The notes under the pieces were generated by a model. The model was given only the letters and a program-made list of their open reading frames with translations. It did no database searches and was not told where the DNA came from. A program made the position numbers and the translations under genes. DNA of 64,000 bases from Aquisalinus luteolus (GTDB lineage Bacteria > Pseudomonadota > Alphaproteobacteria > Caulobacterales > Parvularculaceae). Every line of letters begins with the position of its first letter. The stretch's first letter is position 1. The stretch lies in NCBI RefSeq assembly GCF_009712425.2, contig NZ_VCJR02000001.1, positions 934,001-998,000 of the forward strand, read 5' to 3'. This document shows positions 25,859-33,118 of this stretch, piece by piece.

Positions 25859-26890
25859 GTGCTTGAGTTCCGGAATATCAGCCATGCCTATGGTGACAGG
25901 CTGGCAGTTGAGAATGTGTCCCTCAAGGCCAGGGCCGGGGAGGTGACCTGTCTGTTCGGTCCGTCCGGGTGCGGCAAGACGACCCTGTTGCGGCTTGCCG
26001 GCGGCCTGATGCCGGTACAGGCTGGAGAGATCCTGCTGGATGACGAGCTGATCGGTGGCAAGGGGAGGGATATTGCCCCGGAGAAACGCGCTGTCGGCCT
26101 GGTGTTTCAGGAAGGGGCGCTGTTTCCCCACCTTACCGTGGCAAAGAATGTTGCCTTCGGCCTGAGCGGACCTGACAAGCAGGCGAAAGCTGCAGAACTG
26201 CTCGCTCTTGTCGGTCTTGCCGGTTTTGAGAAGCGGTATCCGCACACATTGTCGGGGGGGCAACAGCAACGTGTGGCCCTTGCAAGGGCACTGGCGCCGG
26301 AACCGCGCGTGCTCCTTTTCGATGAACCCTATGCCAGTCTCGATACGCAATTGCGGCGGGACTTGCGCGAACAGGCGCGGCGCATGATCCGGCGGACCGG
26401 GACAATCGGGATCGTGGTCAGCCATGATCCGGAAGAGGTGCTGGAAATGGCCGACAGCATCGTCGTTCTGGAAGAGGGCAGGCTGCGACAATCGGGCTCG
26501 CCCGCGCAAATCCACGACCAACCGGCGACAGAGAAAATTGCGGCGATGTTCGGCAATGGCCAGCTGCTGCCGGCTGACTATTCGGATGGGGCGTTCAGGC
26601 ATGTTTTCGGTGACTGGTCCGCCACATGTCTGTCGGGCCCGGAACCTGTGCCCGGGCCTGTCTCACTCGTTGTACGCCCAGATGCATTGGAGCTGGTAAA
26701 GGACGCAAACGGATATCCGGTCGTCGATGTGCGGCTGGCCGGGGTCACGATGACAGTCCATGTCGAGGCGCCGGGCGGCGAGGGCCTGCGGGTCTCGGTC
26801 GCAAGATCCGCCGGGATCGAGCCGGGCGAAAGGGTGCGGCCAATGCCCGTTCCGGCCGGTATTTTCGCTTTTGCGCGAAGTGAAGCCTGA
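25859..26890 (+). CDS. fbpC: FbpC-type ferric iron ABC ATPase
   Basis: An ABC ATPase of about 343 residues. The likely start is GTG at 25,859 (VLEFRNISHAYGDRLAVENV); the frame can be read from 25,778, but that part overlaps the promoter region and is not conserved-looking. Motifs: Walker A GPSGCGKT, signature LSGGQQQR, Walker B VLLFDEPYASLD and switch His in VVSHDPEE. The C-terminal TOBE-like domain (SLVVRPDALELVKDANGYP) is typical of FbpC. It energises uptake through FbpB. It reads towards fbpA, which follows after about 75 bases holding a Fur box. Confidence 0.9.
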   Translation: MLEFRNISHAYGDRLAVENVSLKARAGEVTCLFGPSGCGKTTLLRLAGGLMPVQAGEILLDDELIGGKGRDIAPEKRAVGLVFQEGALFPHLTVAKNVAFGLSGPDKQAKAAELLALVGLAGFEKRYPHTLSGGQQQRVALARALAPEPRVLLFDEPYASLDTQLRRDLREQARRMIRRTGTIGIVVSHDPEEVLEMADSIVVLEEGRLRQSGSPAQIHDQPATEKIAAMFGNGQLLPADYSDGAFRHVFGDWSATCLSGPEPVPGPVSLVVRPDALELVKDANGYPVVDVRLAGVTMTVHVEAPGGEGLRVSVARSAGIEPGERVRPMPVPAGIFAFARSEA

Positions 26891-26901
26891 CGACAATCAT
26901 T

Positions 26902-26920
26902 GCGAATGACATTCACTATC
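26902..26920 (+). promoter_or_regulatory. Fur box upstream of fbpA
   Basis: GCGAATGACATTCACTATC matches the 19-base Fur consensus GATAATGATAATCATTATC at 14 positions by my count. It lies 45 bases before the fbpA start, so fbpA is probably iron-repressed by the Fur encoded at 29,794. Confidence 0.65.
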
Positions 26921-26964
26921 AGTATGCTCGTCCAAATCTGATCACGAGCGATGAAAGCGGGAGT

Positions 26965-28032
26965 ATGATGAGAAAACAGTTTGCGGCCACCATTCTGGTT
27001 CTTGGCCTGGCCAGCGCATGCGGGCAGGCGGAGCAACCGGCTGCCGGCGGCACGGCAGCAGCTGCCGCCCCGGAAATCACAGGCGATGTAAATGTCTATT
27101 CCTCGCGCCACTACGACACGGATCTTGCCCTTTATGACGATTTTACCGAGCAGACCGGCATCCGGGTCAACCTGATCGAAGCCGGTGCCGACGCGCTGAT
27201 CGAACGGATCGTCAGCGAGGGTGAGTACAGCCCTGCCGATATCCTGATCACGGTCGATGCGGGGCGGCTCTGGCGGGCCGAGGAAGCCGGTATTCTCGAC
27301 AGCGTCAATTCCGATGTTCTCGAAAGCCGCATTCCGGCCAATTTGCGCCATCCGGACGGCCTGTGGTTCGGTCTGTCAAAACGCGCGCGGGTGATTATCT
27401 ACAACCGGCAAGCCGGCAAGCCGGAAGGGCTGTCGAGCTATATGGATCTTGCCGATCCGGCCTATAGCGGACAAATCTGTGTACGGTCTTCCTCGAATAT
27501 CTACAATATTTCGCTGCTGGCATCGATCGTCAGCCATTACGGCGCCGAGCAGGCCGAAGACTGGACGCGCGGCGTTGTCGCGAATTTTGCGCGCCGCCCG
27601 CAGGGTACGGATACAAGTCAACTCGAAGAGGTCGCCAACGGAACCTGCGGTATTTCGATTATCAACACCTACTACCTGGCCAGATACCTGGCATCGGACG
27701 ATCCGGCCACGAGAACGATTGGCGAGAAAGTTGCTGTCCTGTTTCCTGACCAGGAGGGCTATGGCACCCATGTCAATATCAGTGGCGCCGGTGTCGTGAA
27801 AGGCGCGCCCAACAAGGACAACGCTATCCGGTTTATCGAATATCTGACGGAAGAAACTGCACAGGAATATTTCGCAAACGGCAATAATGAGTACCCTGTG
27901 ATTGAGGGCGCGGCGCCGTCATCGACGGTCGTCAGTCTGGGCAGTTTCAGGGAAGATGAACTCAATGCCGCCCAGCTGGGGCAGAACCAGGCCGAGGCAA
28001 TTCGCATCTTTGACCGGGCCGGCTGGCAGTAG
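26965..28032 (+). CDS. fbpA: FbpA-type ferric-binding lipoprotein
   Basis: A 355-residue solute-binding protein. The N-terminus is a lipoprotein signal with lipobox LASAC (Cys at about 19); two adjacent ATGs (26,965 and 26,968) are possible starts and the second has better spacing. The mature protein begins with an Ala/Gly-rich linker and then VNVYSSRHYDTDLALYDDFT, typical of Fe(III)-binding FbpA/FutA. Tyrosines that usually hold iron are seen in YSSRHY and INTYYLARY. It presents periplasmic ferric iron to FbpB/FbpC. The Fur box upstream supports an iron role. Confidence 0.92.
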   Translation: MMRKQFAATILVLGLASACGQAEQPAAGGTAAAAAPEITGDVNVYSSRHYDTDLALYDDFTEQTGIRVNLIEAGADALIERIVSEGEYSPADILITVDAGRLWRAEEAGILDSVNSDVLESRIPANLRHPDGLWFGLSKRARVIIYNRQAGKPEGLSSYMDLADPAYSGQICVRSSSNIYNISLLASIVSHYGAEQAEDWTRGVVANFARRPQGTDTSQLEEVANGTCGISIINTYYLARYLASDDPATRTIGEKVAVLFPDQEGYGTHVNISGAGVVKGAPNKDNAIRFIEYLTEETAQEYFANGNNEYPVIEGAAPSSTVVSLGSFREDELNAAQLGQNQAEAIRIFDRAGWQ

Positions 28033-28037
28033 GCCGA

Positions 28038-28715
28038 TCAGGTCTCGGCCCAGACCCGCATGAGATTGGCAATGGACTTGTCCAGCGTCAGCAGCTCCGC
28101 CGATCCTTGAGGATATTGCCCGCGCATCTTGGCGCGCAGGTTCTCGAGGTCGAATAAAATCTCGCGCTGGAAGGAATCCCGGACCAGGCTCTCGATCCAG
28201 CCGACACAGGCAAGGCGTATACCGCTTGTCACTGGCGCGACCTGGTGAATGCTGCTTGAGGGGTAGAGCACGAGGTCGCCCGCATCTGGCTTGAGTGTTT
28301 GTGTATAGCCTGGCAGATCGACGACCAGCTCACCGCCTTCATAGCTGTCCGGCGGTGACAGAAATAGTGTGAAGGAAATATCAGTCCGTAAGCGGCCGGT
28401 TCCCTTGCCCATGATGGCATTGTCGGTGTGGTTGCCATAATGTCCGCCATCCGCGGTCTGGCTGATCACCAGCCGGGAGAATTTCTTCGGCCGGGCCGCC
28501 GCCTGGACGACCGGATGGCCGGTAAGCTTGCGCAGGATTTGCTCATGGAGATCCTGTCCGGCCCGGCCTCTAAGATCGGCCTGGAGATTCTGCTTGACGG
28601 ACCGGGCGCTGCGACCCGCGGTGGCGGTTCCGTCTTTCCATTCAAGGCCATCCAGCGCGCTGGTGACGTCGGCGAGTTCGGCAGGATCCAGCAGTGAAGA
28701 AACGGTCAAAAGCAT
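28038..28715 (-). CDS. piuC: PKHD-type Fe(II)/2-oxoglutarate hydroxylase (PiuC-like)
   Basis: A 225-residue dioxygenase of the PiuC/YbiX family. The iron ligands are visible: HTD in YGNHTDNAIMGKG and the distal His in SSSIHQVAPVTSGIRLACVG, with the 2-oxoglutarate-binding Arg shortly after. DISFTLFLSPPDSYEGGELV is a family hallmark. Genes of this family sit next to TonB receptors for iron and are Fur-controlled; the substrate is unknown. It converges on fbpA and is divergent from the Glu/Gly-rich lipoprotein, sharing a Fur-box intergenic region. Confidence 0.92.
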   Translation of the reverse strand: MLLTVSSLLDPAELADVTSALDGLEWKDGTATAGRSARSVKQNLQADLRGRAGQDLHEQILRKLTGHPVVQAAARPKKFSRLVISQTADGGHYGNHTDNAIMGKGTGRLRTDISFTLFLSPPDSYEGGELVVDLPGYTQTLKPDAGDLVLYPSSSIHQVAPVTSGIRLACVGWIESLVRDSFQREILFDLENLRAKMRGQYPQGSAELLTLDKSIANLMRVWAET

Positions 28716-28726
28716 GAAGTCAGACT

Positions 28727-28745
28727 GATAATGATTTGCAAGAGC
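28727..28745 (+). promoter_or_regulatory. Fur box between piuC and the lipoprotein gene
   Basis: GATAATGATTTGCAAGAGC keeps the first nine bases of the Fur consensus exactly and matches 13 of 19 overall by my count. It sits 11 bases from the piuC start and 50 from the lipoprotein start, so it can serve both divergent genes. Confidence 0.65.
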
Positions 28746-28794
28746 GGGAGCATATCGTTATCGTCTCATGACTGGACATGCAAGGGAACGCGCA

Positions 28795-29628
28795 ATGAAA
28801 AACACTTTCAAGAAATGGACCGGCCTCGGGCTGACCGCTGCCCTGGTGGGATCGACCGCGCTTGTCGCCTGCAGCGGCGAGAATGGTGAGGCAGGCGAGG
28901 CACCCGTCGAGGATACTGCTTCCCCGACCCCCTTTGCGGGTGAAGGCGAAATGGGCGAAGGCGAGGGAGAAGGTGGTGAAGGCGAAGGGGGTGAAGGCGA
29001 AGGCGGTGAAGGCGAAGGCGGTGAAGCCGGGCACGATATGACGACCTTGTCTGTACCCCATCGTCTGGCATTCATGTCCGGGCATGTGCAGGCGGGGCTT
29101 GCCCTTTACCGTGCCGGCGAGCCGGAAATGGCGGCACCCCATCTGTTGCATCCCGTCTCGGAAACCCATCAGGCGGAACGGGCCGGGCTCGACGAGCTGG
29201 GCTTTCAGCCGGAAATCTTCGAATCCGTCTCGCAGGCCCTGGAAGAAGGCCGGCCGGCTTCTGAAATCGAGCCGCAATTGCGTGCCGCTGAGGAGAATAT
29301 GGCCATGATGGGCGAGAAGGCGGGTGGCGATCCATCGGATATTATCCGTTTCCTGATGGATACTGTTGTGGACGAGTACACAGTGGCCATCACGGATGGC
29401 GCCGTCTCCGATGCCGGCGAGTATCAGGATGCCTGGGGCTTCGTCATCGTCGCCCGCGATCACGCGGCGTCCCTGCCGGCAGATATCTCTGCTGACGTAA
29501 TTTCCGAAATCGACACATTGCTTGCGCTGTGGCCGGGGACCGCGCCTGTTCCGCCGGCAGAGCCGGCCCCTGTCGGACAGGTGACGGCCCAGACATCCGT
29601 CATCATGTTGAAACTGCCGCGAGACTGA
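28795..29628 (+). CDS. Glu/Gly-repeat lipoprotein of the iron island, unknown role
   Basis: A 277-residue predicted lipoprotein from ATG 28,795 (MKNTFKKWTGLGLTAALVGS; lipobox LVAC). After the Cys comes an acidic linker whose core is a tandem GEGGE repeat (about 28,940-29,020, four to five units). The folded part starts at about MTTLSVPHRLAFMSGHVQAG and is helical, with several His, Met and acidic residues (APHLLHPVSETHQAERAG). I do not know the family. A Fur box upstream and the position between piuC and fur suggest a periplasmic iron-related role, for example iron binding; this is inference. Confidence 0.8.
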   Translation: MKNTFKKWTGLGLTAALVGSTALVACSGENGEAGEAPVEDTASPTPFAGEGEMGEGEGEGGEGEGGEGEGGEGEGGEAGHDMTTLSVPHRLAFMSGHVQAGLALYRAGEPEMAAPHLLHPVSETHQAERAGLDELGFQPEIFESVSQALEEGRPASEIEPQLRAAEENMAMMGEKAGGDPSDIIRFLMDTVVDEYTVAITDGAVSDAGEYQDAWGFVIVARDHAASLPADISADVISEIDTLLALWPGTAPVPPAEPAPVGQVTAQTSVIMLKLPRD

Positions 29629-29793
29629 TAGATGCAGGGTCTGCCGGTAAACAATACGTCCTGGCCGCAGTTTCGCAGGACCGGTTCAGGATAGTGTTGC
29701 AGCGGCGATCCTTATTCGTCCTGCCTTGCATGCGCGTATCGACGGTGTGCTTTTTGGGGCATGCGCACCTGAGGAAAGGGTAAGGAGAACGGT

Positions 29794-30249
29794 ATGTCCC
29801 CCACCAGCCGTCAGGAGAAACCTTGTCCTGAGCAGAGAATGGAAAGCCTTCTAAGGCGCTGTCAGGAAGCCGGGCTTCGACTGACGCAGCCTCGCCGTCT
29901 CGTTTTAAAGGCTCTTTCAGAATCGACTGATCATCCGAATGCGGAGAAGCTTCATGCGCGCGCCAGTCAATATGATAAGAACCTTGCCGTAGCCACGGTC
30001 TACAGAACATTACATATGCTTGAAGATAATGGCATCATCGAGCGGCACCATTTCGGCGAAGGTACCGCTCGTTACGAACAGGCCATGGACGTCGGTCATG
30101 ATCACCTTATAGATGTCGAGTCGGGTAACATTCTCGAGTTTCATTCCGAAAAGATACAGAAGTTGCAGGAAAAGATCGCAAAATCATTCGGGTACAAACT
30201 CATCGGCCAGAAAGTGGAACTTTACTGTGTGCCGATTAAGAGGAAGTAG
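29794..30249 (+). CDS. fur: Fur-family ferric uptake regulator
   Basis: A 151-residue Fur protein. The winged helix is GLRLTQPRRLVLKALSESTD through KNLAVATVYRTLHMLEDNGI. The metal-site region has HHFGEGTARYEQ and VGHDHLIDVESGNILEF. The C-terminal CxxC pair found in many Fur proteins is missing, as is common in alphaproteobacteria. It sits inside the iron island and probably acts on the Fur boxes at 26,902, 28,727, 35,135 and 35,197. It may be an additional, cargo-borne Fur rather than the only copy in the genome. Confidence 0.9.
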   Translation: MSPTSRQEKPCPEQRMESLLRRCQEAGLRLTQPRRLVLKALSESTDHPNAEKLHARASQYDKNLAVATVYRTLHMLEDNGIIERHHFGEGTARYEQAMDVGHDHLIDVESGNILEFHSEKIQKLQEKIAKSFGYKLIGQKVELYCVPIKRK

Positions 30250-30277
30250 GGGGCGAGACCAGCCGGGCATACAGACG

Positions 30278-30736
30278 CTATGTCCTGAAAATCTGCCACT
30301 CCTTCCTGCCGCCCGGATTGGCGCTTGTTGAATCGACGAAGGGGTCAGGGTCCATCCCCATTGTGATCAGGAGGACGATCAGCGAGCGAGCGGCTACCCT
30401 GCAGGGATCGTCTGGCGGGATATCCAGGGGAGGCAGTATCGTCTCATCCGTGAATAAGACTTGAGCGTTTTCCCTGTTTCGTTCTTCCGATATCAGGCGC
30501 AGGCATGTTGTCACAATGTAATCGTCCCCTGTTGTGTGACGAGATACGGCGCGAAACAATCCTTCAATGGCCGGTGCCAGAAGGCCGGCACCATACTCAT
30601 CGGCAATCCGCCAGACCGATACCAGCCGGCCTGTATAGTTATCTGATGCCGTGCTGTCTGGTTTCCAGGCCGGGTATGTGCTCACGATAAGGTCCGGGAG
30701 GGGCGGCATATCATCGTGATCGGGCATGGCATTCAT
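30278..30736 (-). CDS. Unknown protein after tonB
   Basis: A 152-residue protein without signal peptide or membrane helix (MNAMPDHDDMPPLPDLIVST). It is acidic and has a hydrophobic core segment (AARSLIVLLITMGMDPDPF). It follows tonB by 34 bases on the same strand and so is probably the last gene of the exbB-exbD-exbD-tonB operon. It converges on fur. I do not recognise a family; a cytoplasmic helper or regulator of the Ton system is possible but unsupported. Confidence 0.65.
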   Translation of the reverse strand: MNAMPDHDDMPPLPDLIVSTYPAWKPDSTASDNYTGRLVSVWRIADEYGAGLLAPAIEGLFRAVSRHTTGDDYIVTTCLRLISEERNRENAQVLFTDETILPPLDIPPDDPCRVAARSLIVLLITMGMDPDPFVDSTSANPGGRKEWQIFRT

Positions 30737-30770
30737 TGAACTGGCTTTCTTGTCGATGAATTGATGCCGC

Positions 30771-31601
30771 TCATCGTCCTTCGATCTTCACGGTGAAGGT
30801 TCTGTTCACATCCGGCGGTGGTGGCGGGAAGGGAGCGGCATCTTCTACAAAGCCCAGCGCGTCCCGGTCGAATCTGGGCGAGCCGGAACTCTGCTCAATC
30901 TCGATTGAGGCTATCTCGCCGGTGCCGGTAAGCGTGAACACGATGATGGCGGATCCGGGCCCCGAGGCGCGCGGGCGGCGGAACCTCGACAGGTGCCGCA
31001 TGACCTCGCCGGCATAATTGTCGGAGGCAGCATTGCCGGGGGTTGCGTTATCGGCTTGTTCGATTGAGGAGTCTGGTGCACCGGCGCTCATGTTCACCTC
31101 CTGATCGCTGCCGGGCTGCGGTCCCATACCGGTTTTCGCACTGTCTTCTGCGGCGGCGTTCTGGTTCTGGATGTCTTCTTTACGCGGCGGACTGGAAGAA
31201 TCGGATACGGATGGTTTGGGTTCCGGCTTTTTGCTTGCCGGGATGTCCCTTTCCGGCGGGGCTGCGGCCGGCTCCGGTTCCATCCTGTCCAAAGCGGGTA
31301 TGTCGTCCGGGTCTGACGGCTGGGGCGCCGCCGTTTCGCGAGGTGCCGGTGTGGTGTTTTCTTGCGGTGTTATGGTCTCGGTCCCGGATGAAGTCTCGGT
31401 TCCGGTGTCCGGGGTACGGTCTGTCGGCGGAGGGGTGGCCGCCGCCGGGGCAGCGGCGCCCAGGGTGACGGAAATCGCGCCGCCCTCGATTCGTATATCG
31501 GGTCCGTCAGATATCATCGTCAAAACAAGAAACAGGGCAATGTGGATGACAAGAGCCACGCCCAGGGCCAGGACTATGTGAAGCCTGTCGTGAGTGCTCA
31601 T
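30771..31601 (-). CDS. tonB: TonB energy-transducing protein
   Basis: A 276-residue TonB. It has an N-terminal membrane anchor (IVLALGVALVIHIALFLVL), a long Pro/Thr/Ser/Glu-rich periplasmic spacer, and a C-terminal TonB domain (AGEVMRHLSRFRRPRASGPG, then GEIASIEIEQSSGSPRFDRD and a PFPPPPPDVNRTFTVKIEGR end). TonB couples proton motive force from ExbB/ExbD to outer-membrane receptors such as the one at 33,119. It overlaps the second exbD by four bases. Confidence 0.92.
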   Translation of the reverse strand: MSTHDRLHIVLALGVALVIHIALFLVLTMISDGPDIRIEGGAISVTLGAAAPAAATPPPTDRTPDTGTETSSGTETITPQENTTPAPRETAAPQPSDPDDIPALDRMEPEPAAAPPERDIPASKKPEPKPSVSDSSSPPRKEDIQNQNAAAEDSAKTGMGPQPGSDQEVNMSAGAPDSSIEQADNATPGNAASDNYAGEVMRHLSRFRRPRASGPGSAIIVFTLTGTGEIASIEIEQSSGSPRFDRDALGFVEDAAPFPPPPPDVNRTFTVKIEGR

Positions 31602-31978
31602 TGGCCGGCGCTTTGCGTCAAAACGACAACCCGCTTGATGCCAGCCGAGCGCAATTCCCTGGTGACGCTGATCAGGGCGCGTGCAGGCAAGGCCTGGTCT
31701 GGCAGGACTTTTACATCCGCATCCGGGTCTGGCCTGCCGGCGAGCCAGACTCCGATTGATGGCACCGGCTCGTCATTATGCAGCAGGGCCCCGTCGCTGG
31801 TAATGACGAGCGCATCCGGATCACTACAGCAGTCAAGACCGCTCGATTGAACGAACCGGATGCCGCTGCCGGTCCGGGTCAGTGTGCCTGTTATCATGAA
31901 GAAGATCAGAATCAGGAAGACGATATTGATCAGGGGAATGATGGAATCGCCCTTGCTTGTGCGCTTTATCCGGTTCAC
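31598..31978 (-). CDS. exbD: ExbD-like protein with Asn in place of the key Asp
   Basis: A 126-residue ExbD/TolR-family protein with one N-terminal membrane helix and a periplasmic domain. In the helix the motif reads IIPLINIVFLILIFFM, with Asn at residue 18 where the proton-path Asp of ExbD normally stands. So it may be a structural partner that does not itself carry protons. It overlaps both the upstream exbD and the downstream tonB by four bases. Dual ExbD arrangements with such an Asn paralogue are, to my memory, seen in other proteobacteria. Confidence 0.85.
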   Translation of the reverse strand: MNRIKRTSKGDSIIPLINIVFLILIFFMITGTLTRTGSGIRFVQSSGLDCCSDPDALVITSDGALLHNDEPVPSIGVWLAGRPDPDADVKVLPDQALPARALISVTRELRSAGIKRVVVLTQSAGQ

Positions 31979-32361
31979 AGGGCCTCCACCAGCTGGATTT
32001 CGCTACCGGGTAAGGCGCCGATAATTGACAGGATGTCGACCAGCCGCTGGGTCGTCGCCTCTTGCGCCACGCCGACAAGAATGCCTGTTCGGGCTTTCCT
32101 TTCGAGCATCAGGGCCGGGGCGATCTGGTCATCTGCCAGCGCAGCCCCGTCGAGGACGACGCCGTTTTCGAGGATTTCCAGCCGGATCAACACCGCATCG
32201 GCTGTCGTGACGGCGGCGGTCTCTCCTGAAGCGGTCAGCTCGATTTCTGAAAACCGGGTAAAACTCGAGGTAAGCATGAAAAACAGCAGCAGCAGGAAAA
32301 TCACATCGATGAGCGATGTGATTGACGCGCGCCGCCGTCTTGTCGGTCGCCTCAGATTCAT
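31975..32361 (-). CDS. exbD: ExbD proton-channel subunit
   Basis: A 128-residue ExbD with very basic N-terminus (MNLRRPTRRRRASITSLIDV). The membrane helix SLIDVIFLLLLFFMLTSSF keeps the essential Asp at residue 19. The periplasmic part (ILVGVAQEATTQRLVDILSI) is typical. Together with ExbB it forms the motor that energises TonB. It overlaps exbB and the second exbD by four bases each, pointing to a coupled operon. Confidence 0.92.
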   Translation of the reverse strand: MNLRRPTRRRRASITSLIDVIFLLLLFFMLTSSFTRFSEIELTASGETAAVTTADAVLIRLEILENGVVLDGAALADDQIAPALMLERKARTGILVGVAQEATTQRLVDILSIIGALPGSEIQLVEAL

Positions 32362-33002
32362 GCCCTGTGGCCCCCGTTGCCCCGTGCGGGCGCGGTGATG
32401 ACGGTCAGGACATGACTTGCAAATACGCGTTCGTGATCGATACGCGATTCAAACCAGGACAAGGCAATCGATGTCGGCATGGCAACGGACAGCCCGGCCG
32501 CGGTGGTCAGCAGGGCCACCCAGATCCCGCCGGCAAGGAGAGCCGGATCAACTTGTGACCCGGCGGTCTGTAGCGCCTGAAAGGCTTCAATCATGCCCAG
32601 AACGGTGCCGAGCAGGCCCAGCAATGGAGCGAGCTGGGCAACGGTATCGAGAATGCGGAACCCCTTTTCAAGCGGCAGGAATCTCTTCTCGGCCTCGGCT
32701 TCAAGCCGGGACAGCTTTCCTGCCTGGTCATCGACATTCAAGCCGAGGAGGAAAACCGGCGCAAGAAAATGCCGGGCAGAGGCAAAAATCTCCCGGGCAC
32801 CGTCCGGATCGCCCTTGTCGAGATGCGCGATGGCTTCCTCGATCCGGTCATGGCGTCCGACCCGGGCGCCGGTATATTGGAGCATCTTGTAGATGACCAG
32901 GGCCAGTGTGAAGATCGACGTGATCAGCAGGATCACGAAGACCGGCCCGCCAGTCTCGATCGCCTCACAGGCGGATGCGTAAAAATCGCTGAATGATGGC
33001 AT
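32358..33002 (-). CDS. exbB: ExbB/MotA/TolQ proton-channel protein
   Basis: A 214-residue ExbB from ATG at 33,002 (MPSFSDFYASACEAIETGGP). There are three membrane helices: VFVILLITSIFTLALVIYKM, the conserved LAPLLGLLGTVLGMIEAFQA, and GGIWVALLTTAAGLSVAMP. It is the first gene of the exbB-exbD-exbD-tonB operon. An ORF extension to 33,068 adds a basic leader without family resemblance and is not used. The TonB receptor gene ends 117 bases upstream on the same strand, so read-through is possible. Confidence 0.92.
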   Translation of the reverse strand: MPSFSDFYASACEAIETGGPVFVILLITSIFTLALVIYKMLQYTGARVGRHDRIEEAIAHLDKGDPDGAREIFASARHFLAPVFLLGLNVDDQAGKLSRLEAEAEKRFLPLEKGFRILDTVAQLAPLLGLLGTVLGMIEAFQALQTAGSQVDPALLAGGIWVALLTTAAGLSVAMPTSIALSWFESRIDHERVFASHVLTVITAPARGNGGHRA

Positions 33003-33118
33003 TCCATGTCTCCTGAATGAATGCGGCCCCGACGGCCTGGTAATCCGATAAGGGCACTGCCGCGTCATATGCGCGGCAGTGCCGGTTGACTCCTCCCCGA
33101 AACAGGGGAGGCGTCCTG

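Noticed and set aside
28940-29020. Possible CRISPR or minisatellite array in the GEGGE repeat
   Set aside because: It is an in-frame protein repeat without spacers; units are contiguous.
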